A DNA stretch of 5,863 nt from an uncultured Desulfovibrionaceae bacterium (GTDB lineage Bacteria > Desulfobacterota > Desulfovibrionia > Desulfovibrionales > Desulfovibrionaceae). Shown here piece after piece: positions 1-4,761 of the stretch. The DNA lies in NCBI GenBank assembly GCA_949427775.1, contig CASQEL010000144.1, forward strand, positions 1-5,863. The letters run 5' to 3'. The notes beneath the pieces are model-generated. The model had not been told where the DNA came from. It ran no database searches and was given only the letters and a program-made list of their open reading frames with translations. Position 1 is the first letter of the stretch. Each line of letters begins with the position of its first letter. The position numbers were made by a program, and so were the translations under genes.

Positions 1-184
1 AGGGGTTTGGGGGCGAGCAGCCCCCAAGAGCGCATTTCAACCTGAAAATGCTCTATGACGCTTTGAAACAACAAGGAAAACATTCAGCAGCCGACGTATG
101 GATTGCCAATATTCTCAATAGATTATCTTCGTTCGTGCGACTGCCCTGCGGAAGTGCTCATGATGGTGCGCTGTTCATCAAACA
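1..184. other. Left-edge region with no supported gene
   Basis: I see no gene here that I can defend. Two short inverted repeats are present. TTGGGGG (7-13) pairs with CCCCCAA (21-27) around a 7-nt loop. GCATTT (32-37) pairs with AAATGC (46-51). Neither is followed by a T-run on either strand, so they are not convincing terminators. One plus-strand frame is open from the window edge to a TAA at 210-212, with an ATG at 48. It has no Shine-Dalgarno sequence, mixed codon use, and its end overlaps the tRNA terminator, so I do not call it as a gene. The stretch is noticeably more A/T-rich than the protein-coding part of the window. Confidence 0.5.
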
Positions 185-218
185 GAAAAAGGACTCACGG
201 CATTCCCCGTAAGTCCTT
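185..218 (-). terminator. Intrinsic terminator of the tRNA-Pro gene
   Basis: On the minus strand a 12-bp stem AAGGACTTACGG / CCGTGAGTCCTT (218-207 and 200-189) with one internal mismatch closes a 6-nt loop (206-201) and runs directly into a T-tract (190-186). It begins 8 bases beyond the tRNA's CCA end. Stem, loop and T-run together are the classic Rho-independent pattern. Its position shows that the tRNA is transcribed as a short unit of its own. Confidence 0.88.
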
Positions 219-226
219 CAAATTTC

Positions 227-303
227 TGGTCGGGATGAAAGGATTTGAACCTTCGACCCCTTGAACCCCATTCAAGTGCGCTCCCAGACTGCGCTACATC
301 CCG
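227..303 (-). tRNA. tRNA-Pro (anticodon GGG)
   Basis: The minus strand folds into a complete 77-nt cloverleaf. The acceptor stem is CGGGATG / CATCCCG with discriminator A and an encoded CCA (229-227). The D stem is GCGC/GCGC. The anticodon stem is CTTGA/TCAAG, with the 7-nt loop ATGGGGT placing GGG at 269-267. The variable loop has 5 nt. The T stem is GAAGG/CCTTT (one G-U pair) with loop TTCAAAT. The sequence closely resembles E. coli tRNA-Pro(GGG), including the CGGG-type acceptor start and the TAGCGCAG D-arm. It should read CCC and CCU by G34 wobble. It has its own promoter and terminator. I see no repeated copy of the tRNA 3' end in the window, so nothing here marks it as an attachment site in use. 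Confidence 0.96.
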
Positions 304-314
304 ACGCGAGAAGA

Positions 315-343
315 GAAGTACGCGTTGTCGCCCTGATTGTCAA
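315..343 (-). promoter_or_regulatory. Sigma-70-type promoter of tRNA-Pro
   Basis: The minus strand carries a perfect -35 hexamer TTGACA (343-338). A spacer of exactly 17 nt follows, then TACTTC (320-315) at the -10 position. The -10 is poor: only its first two bases match TATAAT. The expected start at about 308 is only a few bases before the mature tRNA 5' end at 303. The bases around the start (TCTCGCG) include the GC-rich discriminator type associated with stringent control of stable-RNA promoters in other bacteria. That regulation is inferred here. Confidence 0.6.
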
Positions 344-353
344 CAAGGAAGGC

Positions 354-371
354 ATAATTTTAGAAAATTTT
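354..371 (-). promoter_or_regulatory. A/T-rich UP-element-like tract upstream of tRNA-Pro promoter
   Basis: Seventeen of these 18 bases are A or T in an otherwise GC-rich region. The tract lies at about -46 to -63 relative to the predicted tRNA start, where RNA polymerase alpha-subunit C-terminal domains bind UP elements at strong rRNA and tRNA promoters. It contains the palindrome AATTTT-AG-AAAATT (356-369). An UP element is the simplest reading, and it would offset the weak -10. A protein-binding palindrome is the alternative. Confidence 0.45.
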
Positions 372-503
372 CCTGCGGCATCAGTCGGCGGCGGAGGATA
401 CTTTTTTTATGCGGCCATATCATGCTGTTAATACCCGCTGTTTGCAATGTCCGGCAGTACACGTCGGGGAAGGACAGTGCCGCCGCGCAAGGAAGGCCGC
501 AAG

Positions 504-524
504 CGTCCCCGCGCGAGGGGGACG
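504..524. repeat. 7-bp perfect inverted repeat
   Basis: CGTCCCC (504-510) and GGGGACG (518-524) pair perfectly around a 7-nt loop. No T-run follows on either strand, so a terminator role is not supported. In a GC-rich intergenic stretch such a stem could also arise by chance. Confidence 0.4.
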
Positions 525-566
525 GGGCACCATACGACATGTGACGGGCCGCCATGTTCGTTGACA

Positions 567-588
567 TCGGGAGGAAAAACCCGCCCGA
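567..588 (-). terminator. Possible weak terminator hairpin after the nitroreductase
   Basis: Bases 567-574 and 581-588 form an 8-bp GC-rich stem with one mismatch (572/583) around a 6-nt loop. On the minus strand the loop reads GTTTTT, so the T-run is inside the loop and not after the stem. It lies about 57 nt beyond the nitroreductase stop codon, a suitable place for the end of the operon transcript. Lacking a trailing U-tract, it is at best a weak or Rho-assisted terminator or a 3'-end-protecting stem. Confidence 0.25.
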
Positions 589-645
589 CAGAAGCCGCAT
601 GACGACCCGCGGTGACGGTTTGGGGAACTGCGCTCGTCAGGCCGC

Positions 646-1155
646 TTACCACTGATCGTAATGTACCTTATGTTCGTCGTAGCGATCCTGTTCCGAGAAA
701 GGTTGCGCGGGGTGGCCGACGACGACGATCCCCAGCGGGATCACGCCGTCAGGAATGCCGAATGCCTGGCGGATGGCCGTCACGCGTTCCTCTACCGGAT
801 GGACGCCGGTCCAGACCGTGCCCAGGCCCAGCGCGCGGGCGGCCAGCATAATGTTCTGGATGGCGGCGGAGCAGTCCTGGACCCAGAAACCGGGGGTTTT
901 TTCCTTGCCCAGATCGCCGCAGACCACAATGCACAGCGGCGCTTTGGGGGCCATCTGGGCATAGGGATGGCACCGGGCGATGGCCTCGCGCCGGGCTTGA
1001 TCGCGCACGACAATGAACTGCCACGGTTGGGCGTTGTTGGCGCTGGGGGCGGCCATGGCCGCGCGGAGCAGCAGCTTGAGGTCCGCGTCACTGACGGGCG
1101 CGTCGGTATATTTCCGGATGCTGCGCCGGGTAAAAAGAACTTCCAAAGCGTCCAT
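646..1155 (-). CDS. Nitroreductase family protein (FMN-dependent)
   Basis: A 169-residue protein of the minimal nitroreductase fold. Such enzymes are cytosolic FMN homodimers that use NAD(P)H to reduce nitroaromatics, quinones or related electrophiles; the natural substrate cannot be told from sequence. The FMN-contacting N-terminal motif RRSIRKY lies at residues 10-16, followed by the family's conserved segment APSANNAQPWQF (36-47). The second conserved region, ALGLGTVWTGV (108-118), precedes the helix contacting FMN. The C-terminus ends RYDEHKVHYDQW, typical of short anaerobe nitroreductases. The start is ATG at 1155, because AAGGAG (1169-1164) sits 8 nt before it; the in-frame TTG two codons earlier is only 2 nt from that site. 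It follows the ABM-type gene by 26 nt and is probably co-transcribed with it. The stop is TAA, and the gene looks intact. Confidence 0.93.
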   Translation of the reverse strand: MDALEVLFTRRSIRKYTDAPVSDADLKLLLRAAMAAPSANNAQPWQFIVVRDQARREAIARCHPYAQMAPKAPLCIVVCGDLGKEKTPGFWVQDCSAAIQNIMLAARALGLGTVWTGVHPVEERVTAIRQAFGIPDGVIPLGIVVVGHPAQPFSEQDRYDEHKVHYDQW

Positions 1156-1163
1156 ATGCAAAA

Positions 1164-1169
1164 CTCCTT
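1164..1169 (-). promoter_or_regulatory. Shine-Dalgarno site fixing the nitroreductase start
   Basis: AAGGAG on the minus strand lies 8 nt before the ATG at 1155 and 2 nt before an in-frame TTG at 1161. Normal spacing selects the ATG, so the protein begins MDALEVL. A longer form starting at the TTG would add two residues and is unlikely. Confidence 0.8.
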
Positions 1170-1181
1170 GTTAATGTGCGC

Positions 1182-1481
1182 TCACTGCGGGCAGACCCTG
1201 TTGAGCATCTGCCATGTTTCCACGGATTTTTCCAGCACCATATCCCTGGTGGCTTCGTGGTGCTTGCGCAATTCCTCGGAGGCGGCGTGCTTGTCCAAAG
1301 CCTCTTGCGAGGCGAACTGCTCATAAAAGACGAAATGGGCCGGGTTGCCCAGGCTTTGATGCACGCTATACAGAATGAGTCCTTCCTGATGCGCGCACGC
1401 GTCGATGACGGCCTCAAGTTGGGCCTTGAGCGCGTTTTCCTGACCGGGCTTGGCGGTGATGTAGGCGGTGACCGCAATCAT
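1182..1481 (-). CDS. Antibiotic biosynthesis monooxygenase (ABM/YgiN-like) domain protein
   Basis: A 99-residue single-domain protein of the dimeric alpha+beta-barrel ABM superfamily. This family includes YgiN (quinol monooxygenase), ActVA-Orf6 and heme-degrading relatives; it often works without a metal or flavin cofactor. The N-terminal strand MIAVTAYITAKPGQE (1-15) is followed by helix ALKAQLEAVIDACAHQ (17-32). The family signature of two strands then helix appears as EGLILYSVHQ (33-42), HFVFYEQFAS (49-58) and EALDKHAASEELRKH (60-74). GGGGAG (1495-1490) lies 8 nt before the ATG, supporting the start. It sits 59 bp after the dikinase-like gene and 26 bp before the nitroreductase. The pair suggests quinone or electrophile turnover, but the substrate is unknown. 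No signal peptide is seen. Confidence 0.88.
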   Translation of the reverse strand: MIAVTAYITAKPGQENALKAQLEAVIDACAHQEGLILYSVHQSLGNPAHFVFYEQFASQEALDKHAASEELRKHHEATRDMVLEKSVETWQMLNRVCPQ

Positions 1482-1540
1482 GACGGAAACTCCCCAGATG
1501 GTTACAGGTCGTATGGCATGTCTTGAAACAGGGCCTGAGA

Positions 1541-4153
1541 CTATTGGGCGTGCGCCAGCATGGCCATGTCCGCTTCCAGTTTGCGGCGCAGGGCTGCGGC
1601 CTGGGCTTCGTGCTGCATGATCATATCCACCTGGCGCGTGTGGATGAGCAGGTAGCCCAGCAAGGTGGCGCGCATGAGCGTCTCAGGGGCGGCGTAGCCT
1701 TCGGCCGTGGCGAAGAGCGCATCTTCCCTGACTTCCGCCCGAAACCCGTAGGCTTCCAGCAGTTCACCCACCATGCGCGCGCGCAGCACGCGCCGTTCCT
1801 GGCCGGCGGCGCCGCCTTTGAACTGGAAGCTCACGTAGTTCTCGTGGGCGTCCTCCCCGGCCTGGACTTCCACCGTGCAGAAGTGATAGCCGAACCGGGC
1901 CTGAAGGTTCATGAAGGTGGAGGAAATCATCAGGAAATTGCGATTGGTCAGCGCGCTGGCCGTAGTGGCTTCCAGATCCCTGTTCATGGCGCTTTCAAAG
2001 ACCACGGACATAAAGCCCGCCGCATCCGTGGCCGGAGGACCGGTCCAGGGCACGGCGGTCATGCCTTTCCACAGGGCCAGCATGGGCGCGGAGCGGATGT
2101 TGGAAAGCTCCACCACGGGACCGGCGACGGGATTGATGAATCCGTCGTCGATGTCGATGATCCAGTACTGCAGCTTCACTCCGGCCTTGAGCTGTTTGCC
2201 GTGGCTGGTCTCGAAGCCGCCTTCCTCCCCGAACATCAGATCCACGGATTTTTCGTGGCAGAAACGGGTGATGTCGTGCAACGTGCGGCAGTGTTCCGGG
2301 GCGAATTCCCCGGAGGAGGGGTCCAGCAGGTGCAGGGGCACGATGTGCCGGGAAACCTTGTACAGAGTCTCGTACACCGGACTGCCCGCCATGAGATTTT
2401 TGCGCGGCTCGGCGGAGATCAGCTCCGGGCGTCGATCGGCGTAAATGCGCGCGTGATCGGCGTCCACGGTGATCTCGCCCGCCTGCTCCAACGCCGCCAG
2501 CGCTCCGGGCAGGCCGAAGATGGCGGGTACGCCGTATTCCCGCGCCACGCTGGCCAGATGTCCGGCCGTGCCGCCCGCTTCGGCGACAAGGGCGGAAGCG
2601 CGGGAGAGCAGGGTGGCCCAGCGTGGCTGGGCGCGCTCCACCACCAGCACGCCGCCCTTGGGAAAGGCCAGGATGTCCGCGTCCTTGCGCGCGGCAAAGA
2701 CCGGCCCCGCGCCCACGCCCGGACTGACTGGCGTGCCGCCCGCGAGCAGGGACGTCAGCCCGGCGGCGGTTTCATCTCCTTGCGGCGACGGCGGGACGGC
2801 CGCGTCCGCCTCTTTGAGGGGGCGGCTCTGGAGAATGATCACCCGGCCGTCAGGCGCCACGGCCCATTCCACGTCCTGGGGCTCGTCGTAATATTCCTCC
2901 AGAGCCAGAGTCAGTCCGGTCAGGGTGCGGGCCATGTCGTCGGTGATACAGGGGCGGGCTCCTTCCTCCGCCGTCAACGCGACGCGCTGCACCCCCTGGT
3001 CGGGATCGCAGACGAAACGGAACGGTTTCACGGCGATGCGGCGCTCCAGCACCCGCGGAGGATGTTCCCGCGACAGGATGAAGGTGTCCGGGCTGAACGA
3101 ACCGTCCACCACGGCCTTGGGCGGGCCCGGCACGGCGTTGATGACCACGGCGGCGGCGTCCCTGTCCACGGGATTGCGGCTGTAGGCCACGCCTCCGGCC
3201 AGGGCGTCCACCATGGCCAGCACGCCCACGCACATGGGCACGGCGTCGTCGGGAATGCCCCGCTGGTAGCGGTAGGTCATGGCCGTGACCGCGTATTTGC
3301 CGGCGATGACCTCGCGCCACACGTCCAGGGCCTCGTCCGGGTGGACGTTGAGTTCGGAGTGATACTGTCCGGCAAAGGACGCGTCCAGGGCATCCTCGCC
3401 CACAGCGCTGCTGCGCAGGGCCAGACGCAGATCCGGCCCGCCGCGCTCCTGCATGCGGGCCACCTGGGCCGTGATGCTTTCGGCCAGATCCGGCGGCAGC
3501 GGGGCGGACTGGATGAGCTGTTGGATGGAGGCCGACAGGGTGAACACGTCGTCCAGGCTGTCGGCGTCGGCGGCCTGGATGCGGCGGTCTATTTCTTCCT
3601 GCAGGCCGTTGGCCCGCATGAAATGATAATAGGCCTGCGCGGTGATGGCGAACCCGTCGGGCACGGGCAGTCCCGCGTAGCGGGAAACCTCGCCCAGGTT
3701 GGCCATTTTGCCGCCTACTTCATGAATGTCCGCCAGTCCGACGGCGGAAAGCGGCAGCACCAGCGGTCTTTCCGCCGCGATGCCGTCCCCTTCCGGGGCG
3801 CGGTGCGCCAAAATCCTTTCCATTTCTCCGCTGATGCGGGCAAAACTCGTTCTCAGCGCCGGGTAGCGGTCGTCGGAGAGGGCGTTGAGCTGGCGTATCA
3901 TCTGGAACACGTTGGTCCCGGCGCGGGTGCAGACCCCGCGCACGTGGCTCATGCCGAACGGCCGTCCGCTGTGCAGACATTCCTCCATGTCGGCCATGGC
4001 TTCCAGGGCCGCCTTGTTGGCGGAAAGCAACCGCCGAAACCTCGTGCAGCGCTCCCGGAAATGGGCCTTGACGCGCTCGGCGGCGGCCAGAGCTTCAGGA
4101 TCGGGCGCGGTTTCCCTGTGGAACAGGCCGGTAAGCTTGCGCAGAAAGGACAT
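1541..4153 (-). CDS. PEP-synthase-like dikinase: ATP-grasp plus phosphohistidine domain, no PEP/pyruvate barrel
   Basis: An 870-residue cytosolic protein. Residues 1-125 are a charged, mostly helical N-terminal region I do not recognise. Residues 140-447 are a PPDK/PEP-synthase N-terminal ATP-grasp domain: VGGKMANLG (146-154), PVPDGFAIT (163-171), LALRSSAVGEDALDASFAGQ (244-263), and the closing DVEWAVAPDGRVIILQSRPL (427-446). About 470-575 is the swivelling PEP-utilizer domain, GGTAGHLASVAREYGVPAI (527-545), with H532 as the expected phosphohistidine. From about 590 to 845, where pyruvate dikinases have a TIM barrel, there is a different domain with CRTLHDITRFCHE (622-634) and LQARFGYHF (750-758); I see no GTNDLTQ-like barrel motif. 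Inferred role: ATP-driven phosphorylation of H532, then transfer to an unknown acceptor. GGGGAGG lies 4 nt before the ATG, and the gene begins 13 nt after the response regulator. Databases probably label it 'PEP synthase' or 'PEP/pyruvate-binding protein', which overstates what is known. Confidence 0.88.
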   Translation of the reverse strand: MSFLRKLTGLFHRETAPDPEALAAAERVKAHFRERCTRFRRLLSANKAALEAMADMEECLHSGRPFGMSHVRGVCTRAGTNVFQMIRQLNALSDDRYPALRTSFARISGEMERILAHRAPEGDGIAAERPLVLPLSAVGLADIHEVGGKMANLGEVSRYAGLPVPDGFAITAQAYYHFMRANGLQEEIDRRIQAADADSLDDVFTLSASIQQLIQSAPLPPDLAESITAQVARMQERGGPDLRLALRSSAVGEDALDASFAGQYHSELNVHPDEALDVWREVIAGKYAVTAMTYRYQRGIPDDAVPMCVGVLAMVDALAGGVAYSRNPVDRDAAAVVINAVPGPPKAVVDGSFSPDTFILSREHPPRVLERRIAVKPFRFVCDPDQGVQRVALTAEEGARPCITDDMARTLTGLTLALEEYYDEPQDVEWAVAPDGRVIILQSRPLKEADAAVPPSPQGDETAAGLTSLLAGGTPVSPGVGAGPVFAARKDADILAFPKGGVLVVERAQPRWATLLSRASALVAEAGGTAGHLASVAREYGVPAIFGLPGALAALEQAGEITVDADHARIYADRRPELISAEPRKNLMAGSPVYETLYKVSRHIVPLHLLDPSSGEFAPEHCRTLHDITRFCHEKSVDLMFGEEGGFETSHGKQLKAGVKLQYWIIDIDDGFINPVAGPVVELSNIRSAPMLALWKGMTAVPWTGPPATDAAGFMSVVFESAMNRDLEATTASALTNRNFLMISSTFMNLQARFGYHFCTVEVQAGEDAHENYVSFQFKGGAAGQERRVLRARMVGELLEAYGFRAEVREDALFATAEGYAAPETLMRATLLGYLLIHTRQVDMIMQHEAQAAALRRKLEADMAMLAHAQ

Positions 4154-4166
4154 GCCGCCTCCCCGA

Positions 4167-4532
4167 TCACGCGCCCGCCGAGCGGGTGGCGTCCTCCAGT
4201 TTGAGAATCAGTTCGTTGATGGCTACGGGTTTGAGCATGTAGTCGAATGCGCCCAGTTCCATGCCGTTGACGGCGACGCCCAGACTGGCGTGCCCGGTGA
4301 GCAGAATGACCGGCAGCCCGGGAGCCAGCGCCTTCATGCGGCGCAGGGTTTCCAGACCGTCCATGCCGGGCATGCGCACGTCCATGACCACGGCGTCGAA
4401 CGGCTTACGCTGCACTTCTTCCAGCGCCGTCTGACCATTGTCCGCCGTAGTCACCTCGATTTTGCGCCGGGAAAGGCGCTTTTCGATCAGGCTCAGAAAT
4501 TCCGTTTCGTCATCCACAATCAGTACGCGCAT
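4167..4532 (-). CDS. Response regulator, receiver domain only (CheY-like)
   Basis: A 121-residue single receiver domain. The acidic pocket is D7-D8, the phospho-acceptor is D51 in VVMDVRMPG, the switch threonine is T79 in LLTGHAS, and the invariant lysine is K101 in MLKPV. The whole domain ends within about 20 residues of K101, so there is no DNA-binding, enzymatic or sigma-54-activating output. The sequence style (RMPGMDGLETL, GAFDYMLKP) resembles NtrC-type receivers. The start at 4532 places MRVLIVDDE at the normal receiver N-terminus, with GGAG (4541-4538) 5 nt before it. An in-frame ATG at 4589 would add 19 unrelated residues and has a GGGAGG only 2 nt away. The likely partner is the histidine kinase upstream. 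Its stop is 13 nt from the dikinase-like start, which implies translation from one message and a linked function. Confidence 0.93.
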   Translation of the reverse strand: MRVLIVDDETEFLSLIEKRLSRRKIEVTTADNGQTALEEVQRKPFDAVVMDVRMPGMDGLETLRRMKALAPGLPVILLTGHASLGVAVNGMELGAFDYMLKPVAINELILKLEDATRSAGA

Positions 4533-4596
4533 GGCCTCTCCTTTGGAGTGGAGCGTTACGGGGTGAAGTCCGTTCGCAGGGAACCGCATGTCCTCC

Positions 4597-4633
4597 CTAG
4601 TACACAGAAACATCTAAAATTTCTGTGTACTAG
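4597..4633. repeat. Perfect 14-bp inverted repeat upstream of the response regulator
   Basis: CTAGTACACAGAAA (4597-4610) and TTTCTGTGTACTAG (4620-4633) are exact reverse complements around the 9-nt loop CATCTAAAA. It ends 64 bp before the response regulator ATG. In RNA from the minus strand it would form a stable long stem just before a GGGAGG. As DNA it could be a dimeric regulator's operator, though the centre-to-centre distance is long for that. No T-run follows, so a plain terminator is unlikely. Confidence 0.85.
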
Positions 4634-4634
4634 C

Positions 4635-4654
4635 CGCCATGCGAGAGCATGGCG
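4635..4654. repeat. 8-bp inverted repeat with GAGA loop
   Basis: CGCCATGC (4635-4642) and GCATGGCG (4647-4654) pair perfectly around GAGA, a GNRA-type tetraloop when read from the plus strand. From the minus strand the loop is TCTC. It directly follows the 14-bp repeat and is part of the same palindrome cluster. Confidence 0.7.
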
Positions 4655-4678
4655 CGGCGGCATAGTCGCCGTGAATGA

Positions 4679-4700
4679 GCCGAAAACCGCGTTTTTCGGC
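4679..4700. repeat. 8-bp inverted repeat in the kinase-regulator gap
   Basis: GCCGAAAA (4679-4686) and TTTTCGGC (4693-4700) pair perfectly around the 6-nt loop CCGCGT. No T-run follows the stem on the minus strand, so it is not a typical intrinsic terminator for the kinase gene. Confidence 0.7.
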
Positions 4701-4711
4701 GAATGATCTTG

Positions 4712-4736
4712 ACGCAAAATACGAAGTATTTTGTGT
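4712..4736. repeat. 11-bp A/T-rich inverted repeat after the kinase gene
   Basis: ACGCAAAATAC (4712-4722) and GTATTTTGTGT (4726-4736) form an 11-bp stem with a 3-nt loop GAA; one position is G-T. It is a strict stem only when read from the plus strand, since the minus-strand RNA would have an A-C mismatch. It lies 26 bp beyond the kinase stop codon and has no U-tract typical of a terminator. Confidence 0.6.
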
Positions 4737-4761
4737 TATGCGGTACTAGTCCGGGCAAAGG

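Larger units (their letters stand above)
372..645. other. Intergenic region between tRNA-Pro promoter and nitroreductase
   Basis: I find no convincing gene in this stretch. It has two hairpins, at 504-524 and 567-588, entered separately. A plus-strand ATG frame (409-564, 51 codons) sits 11 nt after a GGAGG (393-397), but its product is arginine-rich, low in hydrophobic residues and unlike anything I recognise, so I treat it as chance. Minus-strand open frames here are also of random composition. Confidence 0.55.
4597..4749. repeat. Palindrome-dense 153-bp element between kinase and regulator, MITE-like
   Basis: This block begins CTAGTAC and ends GTACTAG, a 7-bp terminal inverted repeat, and is flanked on each side by TCC (4594-4596 and 4750-4752), which could be a 3-bp target duplication. 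Inside it are four clear inverted repeats and a minor one (CGGCG 4655-4659 / CGCCG 4667-4671), one after another with little spacing. It is more A/T-rich than its surroundings and holds three CTAG tetramers, a rare word in many bacterial genomes. No transposase or gene is present. A small non-autonomous insertion or a dispersed intergenic repeat is the favoured reading. A structured untranslated region or attenuator between two genes of one operon is the alternative. Confidence 0.45.

Noticed and set aside
227..303. tRNA-Pro as an occupied integration site for a genomic island
   Set aside because: No second copy of the tRNA 3' end and no integrase gene are visible, and the tRNA is followed directly by its own intact terminator.
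409..564. Plus-strand 51-codon frame with GGAGG 11 nt upstream and a C-x2-C pair
   Set aside because: Arginine-rich, low in hydrophobic residues, long Shine-Dalgarno spacing and no resemblance to a known small protein; it looks like chance in GC-rich DNA.
661..1326. Plus-strand 221-codon frame over the nitroreductase and the ABM-type gene
   Set aside because: It runs antisense to two genes with clear family motifs and good ribosome binding sites, and its own product has no recognisable features.
1482..1540. Internal promoter ahead of the ABM-type gene
   Set aside because: A TTTCAA / TGTAAC pair with 16-nt spacing can be picked out on the minus strand, but both hexamers match the consensus poorly. 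I cannot separate it from chance.
1523..4204. An 893-codon open frame on the plus strand covering the whole dikinase-like gene antisense
   Set aside because: The product is rich in His, Gly, Arg and Gln with no recognisable motif, while the minus-strand frame has clear ATP-grasp and phosphohistidine motifs and a Shine-Dalgarno site. Long antisense frames are expected opposite GC-rich genes.
4533..4613. N-terminal extension of the response regulator from an ATG at 4613 or 4589
   Set aside because: The receiver fold starts at MRVLIVDDE (4532), which has its own well-spaced Shine-Dalgarno site. The extension residues are unlike a receiver, and the 4613 start lies inside the inverted repeat.
4712..4736. 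Inverted repeat read as the intrinsic terminator of the kinase gene
   Set aside because: The stem is A/T-rich, has a mismatch in the minus-strand RNA and is not followed by a T-run, so it does not fit the terminator pattern.
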